Of a DNA stretch of 64,000 bases, positions 53,890 through 62,525 are shown in pieces (within the stretch, counting starts at the first letter, position 1; each line of letters starts with the position of its first letter). The notes beneath the pieces were generated by a model that saw nothing but the letters and a program-made list of their open reading frames with translations, had not been told where the DNA came from and did no database searches. The stretch is from an uncultured Candidatus Melainabacteria bacterium (lineage in GTDB: Bacteria; Cyanobacteriota; Vampirovibrionia; Gastranaerophilales; Gastranaerophilaceae), in the NCBI GenBank assembly GCA_947570135.1, contig CANOTP010000001.1, positions 186,001 to 250,000 on the forward strand. The letters are read 5' to 3'. The translations under genes and the position numbers were made by a program.

Positions 53890-53944
53890 TCTCCCTGCTG
53901 AAATTATATCATAAAATTAAAATATGTGTTAAAATATAAGCATT

Positions 53945-54193
53945 ATGAGATTAGATAAGTTTTTAAAAGTATCAAGATTAATAAAAAGACGTACTGTTGC
54001 GAACGAAGTGTCAGATATGGGCAGGGTTTTTATTAATGATAACCCCGCAAAACCGGCTAAACAAATTAAAGAAAATGATATTATCACAATTGAATATGCA
54101 AACCGTACTGTTAAGGCAAAAGTTCTAAAAGTACCGACAGGTAACGTTAGCATTCAGGAATCTTCGACTTTATATGAGTTGTTATCAGATTAG
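53945..54193 (+). CDS. rqcP: S4-domain RNA-binding protein, RqcP/Hsp15 type
   Basis: 82 residues consisting of an S4 domain: MRLDKFLKVSRLIKRRTVAN, then DMGRVFINDNPAKPAKQIKE. RqcP/Hsp15 bind stalled 50S subunits carrying peptidyl-tRNA in ribosome rescue. TGTTAAAAT (extended -10 form) ends nine bases before the ATG and there is no ribosome site, so a leaderless message is likely. The stop directly abuts the stop of the opposing pilin. Confidence 0.85.
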   Translation: MRLDKFLKVSRLIKRRTVANEVSDMGRVFINDNPAKPAKQIKENDIITIEYANRTVKAKVLKVPTGNVSIQESSTLYELLSD

Positions 54194-55013
54194 TTATTTA
54201 CATTTACGTTTATTTTTGTAACTTAAATCTGAACAGTATTGGTAATCAAGATTTCCAGTTTCAAGTACCCATCCTGCACAAGAGCCTGCGGATCCTATAT
54301 CTTGCATGCAAGATTCTTTGAATCTGTGCCAATATGAGGCGTTTTCATCTGCAATATTACCAATTGGAGATACTCCGTCTTGAAATATTTTAAATCCGAA
54401 TAAATCTCTATTGTTAGTGTTTGGACCGCTTAAGCCGTTTATGTCAACTAGTAATATTCCGCAGTGATAATAAAATCTACCGGCTCCGGTTAAGTCTTTT
54501 GAAGCTTTACACCAATTTTCTGAATAGTTATCTCCTGCATAAATGCTAAAATATAATATAGTTCCGTCTTTTAATGTGTAGGCTGTTGTGTAATTATTGT
54601 TAGCTCCTAAATAAAAATATTTTGATTTAATAGTTCTATACTTGTATTTTGTTTGTACTTTTAACTTTTGTATATTTAAATATCTTGAAAGTACTTCAGG
54701 AATTGCTTTTTGGCAACTTTCCAAGTTTCCGGAATGAAATGTTGAAGCATCACACCACATGTCAACAGTTCCTTCTTCTTCTACAGCTTGTTGAAAAGCT
54801 TGGTTTAATACTGCGTAAGTTTTTAATAGTTTAGTGTATGCTGTCCTATCATAATTTTTCTGTAATAAACCTGGAATTGTTAAAGCTGCAACAACTCCGA
54901 TGATTCCAAGTGTTATTAAAATCTCTGCTAATGTAAATGCCTGAAAGCTAATTGCAGTACGGGTTTTTGCTCTACCCCCCCCCTAAAGTGCGCTCTATGA
55001 TTGGGTTTTGCAT
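54194..55013 (-). pseudogene. Prepilin-like gene switched out of frame by a poly-G run (likely phase-variable)
   Basis: AGAGGAG precedes ATG 55013, which opens MQNPIIERTLGGG and stops at TAG 54972 because a run of nine G lies in frame. With eight (or eleven) G the frame continues RAKTRTAISFQAFTLAEILI through the whole pilin to 54194, an open frame of about 270 residues with no other interruption. The C-domain carries many cysteines (MWCDAS, WCKASKD, CGILLVDINGLSGPN). The gene is OFF as sequenced. I interpret it as a contingency locus. Confidence 0.8.
54975..54983 (-). repeat. Poly-G tract of nine in a pilin leader
   Basis: Nine C on the plus strand, that is G9 in the coding strand, codons 11-13 of the pilin leader. 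It is the longest G/C mononucleotide run I noticed in this AT-rich window. Confidence 0.9.
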
Positions 55014-55160
55014 AATGTTCTCCTCTTGCGTTTTATTATTACATAATATTTTTTTTGAGTAAATTAGTTTTAAGAAATGTAACAACTTAAATCTTTTCTG
55101 AAATAATGATTTCCAAAAATACTTTATTAAAATATAAGAGAGTATAACGGAGAGCATATT

Positions 55161-55466
55161 ATGAATAACAGAATTGATGGCGCAGGTAGAATTAATAATG
55201 ATATTAAGATTAACTTAACAGGTATAAAAGATAATGTAAAAACAACCGTAAACAGCACATTCGGTGACGGTTTTGCCGTTAAAGATACGGGGTTTGTTTC
55301 TGTCGATTCAAGGTTTCAGAGTTTAGCTGCCAAGTTTGATTTTGAAGCTCCGAAATATCCGAAAGGCGGATTTGCTCAGTTTAATCCTACAGAATCTGAT
55401 TATCAGACGATGAAACATTTAGACGGTGTTTTAGATTGCCCAGAACAACAATATTGTGAAACTTAG
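55161..55466 (+). CDS. Hypothetical protein
   Basis: 101 residues, soluble, Asn/Asp/Gly-rich with no signal peptide or motif (starts MNNRIDGAGRINNDIKINLT, ends CPEQQYCET). Divergent from the phase-variable pilin with 147 bases between starts. GGAGAG precedes the ATG. Function unknown. Confidence 0.6.
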   Translation: MNNRIDGAGRINNDIKINLTGIKDNVKTTVNSTFGDGFAVKDTGFVSVDSRFQSLAAKFDFEAPKYPKGGFAQFNPTESDYQTMKHLDGVLDCPEQQYCET

Positions 55467-55481
55467 TGTCTGAATAAGCAA

Positions 55482-55520
55482 TAAAAAAGAGCCGATATGT
55501 ATATCGACTCTTTTTTTTAT
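55482..55520. terminator. Terminator shared with rpmA
   Basis: AAAAAAGAGcCGATAT and ATATCGaCTCTTTTTT pair with one mismatch; T runs exist on both strands. Confidence 0.85.
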
Positions 55521-55536
55521 TAATTGTTTTGTTTGA

Positions 55537-55791
55537 TTATACAGCGTAAACACTAACTTGTTTTCTGTCGCGTCTGTGAGGTTCAAATTTAACCGTACCG
55601 TCAATCAATGCAAACAATGTATCATCAGAACCGATACCTACATTGTTACCCGGGTGAATTTTTGTTCCTCTTTGTCTGACAAGGATGTTACCTGCTTTAA
55701 CAGCTTCTCCGCCGAATTTTTTAACGCCTAAACGCTTCGCTTCGGAGTCGCGGCCGTTACGGGTTGATCCCATACCTTTCTTATGTGCCAT
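55537..55791 (-). CDS. rpmA: 50S ribosomal protein L27
   Basis: 84 residues: [20 protein letters not shown] then [33 protein letters not shown]. The N-terminus starts directly at MAHKKG without the extra cleaved leader of some Firmicutes. In an operon with rplU (47-base gap). Confidence 0.98.
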   Translation of the reverse strand: MAHKKGMGSTRNGRDSEAKRLGVKKFGGEAVKAGNILVRQRGTKIHPGNNVGIGSDDTLFALIDGTVKFEPHRRDRKQVSVYAV

Positions 55792-55838
55792 TTTTCATTT
55801 TCTCCTTTTAAGTTTGTACTGTAACGATATTAGGCTGC

Positions 55839-56192
55839 TTATTCTGCTGCAGCTGTTTCTTCACTTGCAGACTTTTTAGCTGATGTTCTGATTTTTGAAA
55901 TCATAACTCTTGTAAAGCCTTGTCTGTGACCTTGTTTTTTTCTGTAACCTTTTTTAGGTCTTTGTTTGTAAACGATAATTTTCTTAGCTCTGTCATGTAA
56001 CATGATTTTACCTTCTACAGAAGCTCCTGTTACGTATGGTTGACCGATTTTAGATTTTTTACCGTTAACAATCATAACGATTTTGTCAAAAACTACTTTT
56101 GAATCTTTTTCGCCTTCTAACAATTCGATATCAACGTAGCGACCTTCTTCAAGTTGATACTGCTTTCCGCCTGTTTCGACTATTGCGTACAT
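55839..56192 (-). CDS. rplU: 50S ribosomal protein L21
   Basis: 117 residues: [56 protein letters not shown], then a short acidic-polar tail beyond the usual end. Cotranscribed with rpmA in the standard order but without the ysxB-type gene between them. Confidence 0.98.
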   Translation of the reverse strand: MYAIVETGGKQYQLEEGRYVDIELLEGEKDSKVVFDKIVMIVNGKKSKIGQPYVTGASVEGKIMLHDRAKKIIVYKQRPKKGYRKKQGHRQGFTRVMISKIRTSAKKSASEETAAAE

Positions 56193-56321
56193 CTTTTTGT
56201 CCTTTCATTTGCGGGTTTCGTAACCCTTTGCGGGGTTTTGTAAACGATTGACCCAAGTAATCACGTATAGTAATTATCTATCGGACACAACGCGCTGTCA
56301 AGTAATTTTAAATTTTGTTAA

Positions 56322-56645
56322 TTAATCCGAAATTAAAAGTTTTATTAATTTATAAGCTTTTTTCGATTGTTTAGGGGTAAGTTTTCGGGTAAGTTTATTT
56401 AATTTATTTTCTTGCTCGACAGTTAATTTATTATCAATTGAGTAAAATTTATCAATATTAATTTGTAATACGTTTAATATTTTTAAAAAAGTGGGAACGC
56501 TCGGGTAATGTATACCACGTTCTATTTCCCCTATTTGCTTGTCGTCAATCCCGACAAGTTCAGCCAGTTCAAATTGTGTAAATCCATTATTCTTTCGGAA
56601 ATCTTTAATGATTTTTCCTATTTGTTGTGCTGAAATTTCATTCAT
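56322..56645 (-). CDS. XRE-family regulator beside a pilin
   Basis: 107 residues: N-terminal Cro/CI HTH (NGFTQFELAELVGIDDKQIG, EIERGIHYPSVPTFLKILNV), then a Lys-rich helical tail. Divergent from the pilin at 56797. The gap holds a perfect 26-base palindrome (56738-56763) and a partial copy of its core (CGTATACGCGTT) at 56657-56668, only 12 bases before its own start, so it probably regulates both genes. Confidence 0.85.
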   Translation of the reverse strand: MNEISAQQIGKIIKDFRKNNGFTQFELAELVGIDDKQIGEIERGIHYPSVPTFLKILNVLQINIDKFYSIDNKLTVEQENKLNKLTRKLTPKQSKKAYKLIKLLISD

Positions 56646-56737
56646 GGCTTACCCTTCGTATACGCGTTGTTTTATTATTCATAATATACTGATTTATGTA
56701 TAATTAGGACAATGTATATATTAGTTGTATTGATTTG

Positions 56738-56763
56738 ACCATAACGCGTATACGCGTTATGGT
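56738..56763. promoter_or_regulatory. Perfect 26-bp palindrome, candidate XRE operator
   Basis: ACCATAACGCGTA followed by its exact complement. There is no loop and no T run, so it is a dimer binding site more than a terminator. It lies 33 bases before the pilin start. Confidence 0.75.
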
Positions 56764-56796
56764 TTTGTGGTAAAAATTTTAAGAAAGGAAGCGGTT

Positions 56797-57549
56797 GTGG
56801 GAAAAGTAAGAGGTTTTACATTGGCAGAAACATTAATTACTCTTGGTGTTATTGGTGTTGTGTCGGCATTAACCATACCAAGTTTAATGCATGCCTATAA
56901 AAAACATCTTATTGAAACAAGGTTAAAATATACGGTAGCTGCGCTTTCTAATTTAGCCAGACAGGTTCAGGATGAAGAAGGTTCCTTTCAGACTATTTAT
57001 CAAGGAATTCCTGATACAGGAAATCTTAACGACAGAAGTGTAGCTTTTCATAAGATTCTTCTAAAATATATTAAAGCTGCTCCTTGTTCATCAATTAAGT
57101 CTTATGATGCCAGAATATCTCAGAGGCAATGTATGACTGGGGCTTCGAAAAATTTCTCTTAGTGGCAGGGGATAGTCAGTGGTGAAAAATTGGTGTTACC
57201 TAACGGGATAGGTTTTGCTTTTTACAATATGGATACTACGGGTAATATTATACCCGTAGATATTGATTTGGGCATATCTTCACATAAAATGATTTACGGG
57301 GTTGATTATTTTAAACTTATTCTTGTTCCAGACGGGCAAATTAAGGCTGTAAATAAAGACGGTTCAAATTATCATTTTAAATGCTCTTCAACGTTTAGAG
57401 GTTCAGACAATGAAGTTATTACAAATGTTCGTGAACGTAGTGAAGACCCGGGCAGAGATGATTATCAGGGATATTATGCGACATATTGTGCAGCATTGAT
57501 TGAATGTAACGGGTGGAAAATTCCTAAAGATTATCCTATTAAATTTTAG
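56797..57549 (+). pseudogene. Prepilin-like gene with an in-frame amber codon
   Basis: GAAAGGA precedes GTG 56797 (GKVRGFTLAETLITLGVIG). The frame runs 121 codons to TAG 57160-57162, then continues in the same frame (WQGIVSGEKLVLPNGIGFAF) to GWKIPKDYPIKF and a stop at 57547. Apart from the single TAG it is a complete pilin of about 250 residues. CAG to TAG is the simplest origin. The two halves are not separate genes, since the second has no ribosome site and begins mid-domain. Confidence 0.82.
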
Positions 57550-57603
57550 TTAACATTTATAAATATAACATTCGTCTTAAGATTTTTGGTATAAAATAGA
57601 AAT

Positions 57604-58932
57604 ATGATGTTTAAACTGGATTTAATTAAGGTAACGGGAGCAGTAATTTTAAAAGACGAGGTTGAAGGAAATACAGAATTTGGAATTTCAACCGATACGC
57701 GCACGATTAGTGCAAATGATATTTATTTACCTCTAAAAGGTGCGAATTTTGACGGCGAAAAGTTTATTGATTCATCGCAGCTTAAGGCTTATTTTTCTAC
57801 AACAGATAAAATTACAGACGGTGCAAAACTTGTACTGAAAGTCGAAAATACACTGGATGCATATTTAAAACTTGCACAATTTTATATAAGGCAGGTATCA
57901 CCAGTTGTTATCGGTGTTACCGGAAGTTCGGGGAAAACTACGACAAAAGAAATTATTTACTCCGTGCTTTCTCAAAAATTCAAGACCCATAAGACTTTTT
58001 CAAATCATAATAATGAAATAGGGTTTTGCCAAACCGCATTTGGTATGAGTGAAGACACTCAGGTATTGATAGTTGAAGCAGGTATGAGAGGTTTAGGAGA
58101 AATTGAACTTATTTCAAAACATTTGAACCCTGATTATGCAATTGTGACAAATTCCGGAACGGCTCATGTAGGGCGTTTGGGGTCTTTGGATAATATTGCG
58201 GTTGCAAAATGTGAAATAACATCAGGCTTAAAACCTGAGGGTGTCTTTTTTGCGCTAAATCAGGATATTATTAAAAAGCACGTTAAGTTTGATGGTGAAA
58301 AGGTTTATTATTCAATAAAAGATGTTGAAGTTTTAGACAGGGCGCCGTCTTATTCAAAATTCGGATATCGCGGAGAGGTTTTTGAACTTAATGTTGAAGG
58401 GGATTACAATATCGAAAACTCGCTTCCTGCAATTGAACTCGGGGTAAGGCTCGGAATGACTTATGATGAGATTCGTAAAGGTTTAGCGTCTTATCATCCT
58501 ATTGAAAAACGTTGGGAAGTTGAAGAAATTAAGGGATTAAAATTTATTAACGACAGTTATAACGCGAATCCAGATTCAATGAAAGCTTCCGTTAAAGCGT
58601 TTGTAGAGCTTTACGAAAACCCTGTTGTTATCTTGGGTGATATGGGTGAGCTTGGAGAGAACGAAGTCGGGTATCACAGGCTGGTTGGGGAGTTTTTGGC
58701 GGATTTAAATCCAAATGTTAAATACTTAACAGTCGGAAATTTGGCGGGGGAAATAGGGAAAGTCCTTTTAGCTCATGGTTTTGAGGTTAATTCTTTTGAG
58801 ACTAACGAGCAGGTTTCATGTTACATTCTTGAAAACCTGAATCACCGTAATACAATATTTTTAAAGGCTTCGCGTTCAATGAAGTTTGAAGAGATTTTAG
58901 AGTCGGTAAAAAGAGGAATATGTAAATTATGA
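57604..58932 (+). CDS. murF: UDP-MurNAc-tripeptide D-alanyl-D-alanine ligase
   Basis: 442 residues. Mur ligase with an N-terminal UDP-binding domain (ISTDTRTISANDIYLPLKG), P-loop GVTGSSGKTTTKE (about 104-116), EAGMRGLGEI, FSNHNNEIG and INDSYNANPDSM. Adds D-Ala-D-Ala to complete the peptidoglycan pentapeptide. First gene of the cluster; TATAAAAT at 57590-57597 lies six bases before the ATG and no ribosome site is present (leaderless candidate). Overlaps mraY by four bases. Confidence 0.97.
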   Translation: MMFKLDLIKVTGAVILKDEVEGNTEFGISTDTRTISANDIYLPLKGANFDGEKFIDSSQLKAYFSTTDKITDGAKLVLKVENTLDAYLKLAQFYIRQVSPVVIGVTGSSGKTTTKEIIYSVLSQKFKTHKTFSNHNNEIGFCQTAFGMSEDTQVLIVEAGMRGLGEIELISKHLNPDYAIVTNSGTAHVGRLGSLDNIAVAKCEITSGLKPEGVFFALNQDIIKKHVKFDGEKVYYSIKDVEVLDRAPSYSKFGYRGEVFELNVEGDYNIENSLPAIELGVRLGMTYDEIRKGLASYHPIEKRWEVEEIKGLKFINDSYNANPDSMKASVKAFVELYENPVVILGDMGELGENEVGYHRLVGEFLADLNPNVKYLTVGNLAGEIGKVLLAHGFEVNSFETNEQVSCYILENLNHRNTIFLKASRSMKFEEILESVKRGICKL

Positions 58933-59909
58933 TAATGATAACAATAGCGTTCTTATTGGGAATGGTTCTGTGTATGCTTTTTGGCGTACCTTATATTGAT
59001 ATGTTGAAAAAGAAAATGATTGGACAGTACGTAAAAGAATTGGCGCCCGAAAATCATGCTAAAAAACAGGGAACCCCGACAACAGGCGGTGTTTTCATTA
59101 TTGCGGCTATTATTATGGCATCTGTCACAGCACTTTCTCTTGCTCAAAAGATGACAACAACAGCTCTTATTACGATAATGACGCTTGTATTTTATACATT
59201 TGCAGGATTTCAGGATGATTATATTAAAATAAAAGGAAAAGGAAACGACGGGTTAACCCCTCGCGGCAAACTTTTCAGACAAATTGCGATTGCACTTTTA
59301 CCGACTTTGTTTTTAATTATTACCAATCCAAGCGCCACAATATTTTCTGTCGGAAATTTTGCGATTGATTTGAAGTGGTTATATCCGTTTTTTGCGGTGT
59401 TTGTAATTACAGGGGCATCTAACGCTTATAATTTGACTGACGGCTTGGACGGGTTAGCTGCAGGGTGCGGCGTTCCTGCATTTATTGCATGCGCGGTTAT
59501 CTCTTTATCTATGGGTGAAACCGAATTAGCGATAATTTCAGCAGCTGTTGCGGGTGCATTATTAGGCTTTTTGAAATTTAACAAGCCTAAAGCCGAAGTA
59601 TTTATGGGTGATACTGGCTCTCTTGCAATTGGCGGATTGCTCGGTACTTTGGCAGTATTGGGTAAATTTGAGTTTTTGTTAATCTTTATCGGCGGTGTTT
59701 TTGTTGTTGAAACTTTGTCTGTAATTATTCAGGTTACAAGTTTTAAAACAACAGGAAAAAGAGTTTTTAAAATGGCACCGATTCATCACCATTTTGAACT
59801 TTTAGGCTGGAATGAGAAAAAAGTTGTAGTCGTATTCACGTTGGTTTCTCTTGTTTTATCAATTGTTGCCGTAGTTTTATTTGAATTATTTAGTAGAGGT
59901 ATTTTATAA
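58929..59909 (+). CDS. mraY: Phospho-MurNAc-pentapeptide transferase
   Basis: 326 residues with about ten transmembrane helices. HAKKQGTPTTGGVFII, FQDDYIKI (Asp-Asp pair), GASNAYNLTDGLDGLAAG, VFMGDTGSLAIGG and PIHHHFELLGWNE are all family hallmarks. Makes lipid I on undecaprenyl phosphate. Overlaps murF by four bases (ATGA) and murD by one. Confidence 0.97.
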   Translation: MIMITIAFLLGMVLCMLFGVPYIDMLKKKMIGQYVKELAPENHAKKQGTPTTGGVFIIAAIIMASVTALSLAQKMTTTALITIMTLVFYTFAGFQDDYIKIKGKGNDGLTPRGKLFRQIAIALLPTLFLIITNPSATIFSVGNFAIDLKWLYPFFAVFVITGASNAYNLTDGLDGLAAGCGVPAFIACAVISLSMGETELAIISAAVAGALLGFLKFNKPKAEVFMGDTGSLAIGGLLGTLAVLGKFEFLLIFIGGVFVVETLSVIIQVTSFKTTGKRVFKMAPIHHHFELLGWNEKKVVVVFTLVSLVLSIVAVVLFELFSRGIL

Positions 59910-61339
59910 TGGGATTATTTGATATTTTCAAAAAAAACAAAGATGTTCAGGATTTGCGCGGTAAAAAAGTTTTTGTTCTTGGACTTTCAAAAAGCGGAAT
60001 TGCTGCAGCTAAACTTGCGAAAAGACACGGCGCGAATGTTTATTTATCAGAAGGAAATGAGGTTTCAAAAGATAAATTGCATTTAGTTGAGGAACTTAGA
60101 GAACTGGGGATAAATGTAGAATACGGAGGACATTCCGATGAATTTATATCTAAATCAGATTTTGCCGTCACAAGTCCGGGGATTCCTCCGCATAGTGAAA
60201 TTATTCAAAATCTTAAAACTCGTAATATCGAAACTATTTCCGAGCTTGAATTTGCATACAGAGAAAATGATAAAAATAAAACACCAAAACAGTTTATTAC
60301 TATAACAGGAACTAACGGTAAAACTACAACAACATCTCTCACTGAATTTATACTGAAAAAAGCAGGACTTAAGGCAAAAGCCTGCGGAAATATCGGTATC
60401 CCCGCAAGTGACCTTGTTGATGAAGAAGATTTGGATTGGCTTGTTTGTGAAGCAAGCTCGTTTCAACTTGACATGACAAAATACTTTGGATCTTTTGTTT
60501 CTGTATGGACAAATTTTACTCCTGACCATATTGATTGGCATAACGGGTTAGAGAATTACTTTAATGCTAAAACAAAAGCCTTTAAATATTCATCTTTTTC
60601 TGTATTAAATGCAAAAGATGAAAAATTGGTCGAATTTGCAAATACACTTAAAAATGATAATATGGGAGGCGACTCTGTTTTCTTTTTTGACGGAAATATC
60701 GGTGATAATTGCTGCTATATAGAAGATGATGAAATTAAATTTAAAGAACTCGGAGATGTGGAAACAGTTATTAAACTCTCAGATTGTCCGATTATCGGGC
60801 ATCATAATTACCAAAATATTATGTGTGCAATAATTTGTGCTAATTTAGCAGGTAATTATAATGATACAACTACTGATAACGAAACAATTAAAAACGCAAT
60901 TATGGAATTTAAAGCCCCTGCCCATAGATTAGAAAAAATTGTAGAAAAAAATGGCATAACATATTATAACGATTCAAAGGCGACAAACCCCGAAGCTGCA
61001 ATCGTTGCCATAAATTCGTTTAATAACTCGGATGTTGCCCTGATTGCGGGCGGAAGAGATAAAAATACAGATTTAACAGAGTTTTGTGAGTCGGTAAAAG
61101 GTCATATTAAAACCGTTATTCTAATCGGGGAGGCAACCGAGCGATTTGAAACCGAGCTTCGCAAAAACGGGTTTGATAATATAATCAGGGAAAAAACAAT
61201 ACAATCGGCGATTGACCATGCTACAGGGTTAAAACCTGATGTTGTATTATTATCGCCTGCTTGTGCAAGTTTTGATATGTTTACGGGATATGAACAAAGA
61301 GGAGATGTTTTCAGAGAATATGTCTTATCGCGAGTATAA
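59909..61339 (+). CDS. murD: UDP-MurNAc-L-alanine D-glutamate ligase
   Basis: 476 residues. N-terminal Rossmann-like domain (VFVLGLSKSGIAAAKLAKRH), ATP loop TITGTNGKTTTTSL (about 131), a central ASSFQLD and NFTPDHIDWHNG, and a C-terminal domain with NDSKATNPEAA and LIAGGRDKN. Adds D-Glu in peptidoglycan precursor synthesis. About 25 residues longer than typical. Its end overlaps the ftsW start by 20 bases. Confidence 0.96.
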   Translation: MGLFDIFKKNKDVQDLRGKKVFVLGLSKSGIAAAKLAKRHGANVYLSEGNEVSKDKLHLVEELRELGINVEYGGHSDEFISKSDFAVTSPGIPPHSEIIQNLKTRNIETISELEFAYRENDKNKTPKQFITITGTNGKTTTTSLTEFILKKAGLKAKACGNIGIPASDLVDEEDLDWLVCEASSFQLDMTKYFGSFVSVWTNFTPDHIDWHNGLENYFNAKTKAFKYSSFSVLNAKDEKLVEFANTLKNDNMGGDSVFFFDGNIGDNCCYIEDDEIKFKELGDVETVIKLSDCPIIGHHNYQNIMCAIICANLAGNYNDTTTDNETIKNAIMEFKAPAHRLEKIVEKNGITYYNDSKATNPEAAIVAINSFNNSDVALIAGGRDKNTDLTEFCESVKGHIKTVILIGEATERFETELRKNGFDNIIREKTIQSAIDHATGLKPDVVLLSPACASFDMFTGYEQRGDVFREYVLSRV

Positions 61340-62525
61340 ATCACCACAAAGATTAGAGCGTGAACGCAAAGAAAGACGTCGAAAAAAGAAAAATTCCGAC
61401 GTTATACTTTCACCTCCCGATCATTCGTTGATTGTAATTGTTGCATTCCTTGTCATAATCGGTTTTTTGGCAATATTTTCAGCTACTGCGCCAAAATGTA
61501 TGAGAGAAGGAGTTAACCTTGTAACTTTCCTTGTAAAACAGCTCATATATGCGGGTGTAGGTTTTTTTGCCATGGGATTTTTTGCTCATTTTGACTATAA
61601 AAAACTTGAAAAATATAACAATAAGTTCATGTGGACAGTAATTGTTTTGTTGTTGATTTTACAGTTTACGCCTTTAGGGGTTACTATTAACGGTGCAAAA
61701 CGCTGGATAAACCTGGGGTTTATGCAGTTGCAGCCGTCAGAGCTTGCAAAACCTCTTTTCTGTATGGTTATAGCAAGTATGTTTAAAGATAAGGTTGATT
61801 TTAATACGTTTGCGAAGAATTTTACCAATATTGTTATTCCAATGGGTGTGATACTTTTGCTGATTTTGAAACAACCAAACTTAAGTATGGCAATAATTCT
61901 TTGTATGACAACATTAGCGCTTTATATTTGCGCTCGCGGACCGTGGCTTCCTATCTGGATAGGCTCGGGAGTTATGGGTTTGGGTATTTTAACGATGTTG
62001 CCAAAACTTTTGCACGGGTATCAAATGGACAGAATTAATATTTGGCTTAACCCCGGAAGTGACGCGCAAGGGAAGGGTTATAATATTATTCAATCGCTGA
62101 TAGCGTTTGCCTCAGGAGGATTCAGCGGAGCCGGTTACGGCGGGTCTATTCAAAAACTTGCGTATCTGCCCGAATGTCACACGGACTTTATTTTTGCTAT
62201 TATCGCAGAAGAATTTGGGTTTTTAGGATGTTTCTTTGTTGTAGGATTGTTTGTTGCGCTTGTTCATAGGGGCTTAAGAATTTCCAAACGCTGTCCTGAT
62301 ATGTATGGCAAGCTTTTGGCTGTCGGGATTACTTTTATTTTTGGCTTCCAGGCGTTTTTGAATATGTCCGTTGCAAGTTCGTTCATGCCTGTAACAGGTG
62401 TTACTCTGCCGTTTATAAGCTACGGCGGAACCTCTATTATTGTGTCGCTTGCTATGGTCGGTATTTTATTAAATATTTCAAAGCAGAGAATTAAACGAAT
62501 CAGAGCGGAGGAAGTTAATGCGTAA
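61320..62525 (+). CDS. ftsW: FtsW-type SEDS peptidoglycan polymerase
   Basis: 401 residues from ATG 61320; a start at 61305 is possible but sits on top of its ribosome site. A basic, Arg/Lys-rich cytoplasmic head is followed by about ten transmembrane helices. SEDS marks: NGAKRWINLGFMQLQPSEL, ECHTDFIFAIIAEEFGFLG and PVTGVTLPFISYGGTSI. Polymerises lipid II at division or elongation with a class B PBP. Position between murD and murG indicates FtsW rather than RodA. Overlaps murG by eight bases. Confidence 0.94.
   Translation: MSYREYKSPQRLERERKERRRKKKNSDVILSPPDHSLIVIVAFLVIIGFLAIFSATAPKCMREGVNLVTFLVKQLIYAGVGFFAMGFFAHFDYKKLEKYNNKFMWTVIVLLLILQFTPLGVTINGAKRWINLGFMQLQPSELAKPLFCMVIASMFKDKVDFNTFAKNFTNIVIPMGVILLLILKQPNLSMAIILCMTTLALYICARGPWLPIWIGSGVMGLGILTMLPKLLHGYQMDRINIWLNPGSDAQGKGYNIIQSLIAFASGGFSGAGYGGSIQKLAYLPECHTDFIFAIIAEEFGFLGCFFVVGLFVALVHRGLRISKRCPDMYGKLLAVGITFIFGFQAFLNMSVASSFMPVTGVTLPFISYGGTSIIVSLAMVGILLNISKQRIKRIRAEEVNA

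Noticed and set aside
56738-56763. Palindrome read as a terminator of the XRE gene or of upstream transcription
   Set aside because: Perfect palindrome without a loop or T run, located between divergent starts; an operator fits better.
57160-57162. Amber recoding (TAG as an amino acid) in this genome
   Set aside because: Other genes (for example the 2-214 and fliF frames) end with TAG at sensible positions, so the standard code is used.
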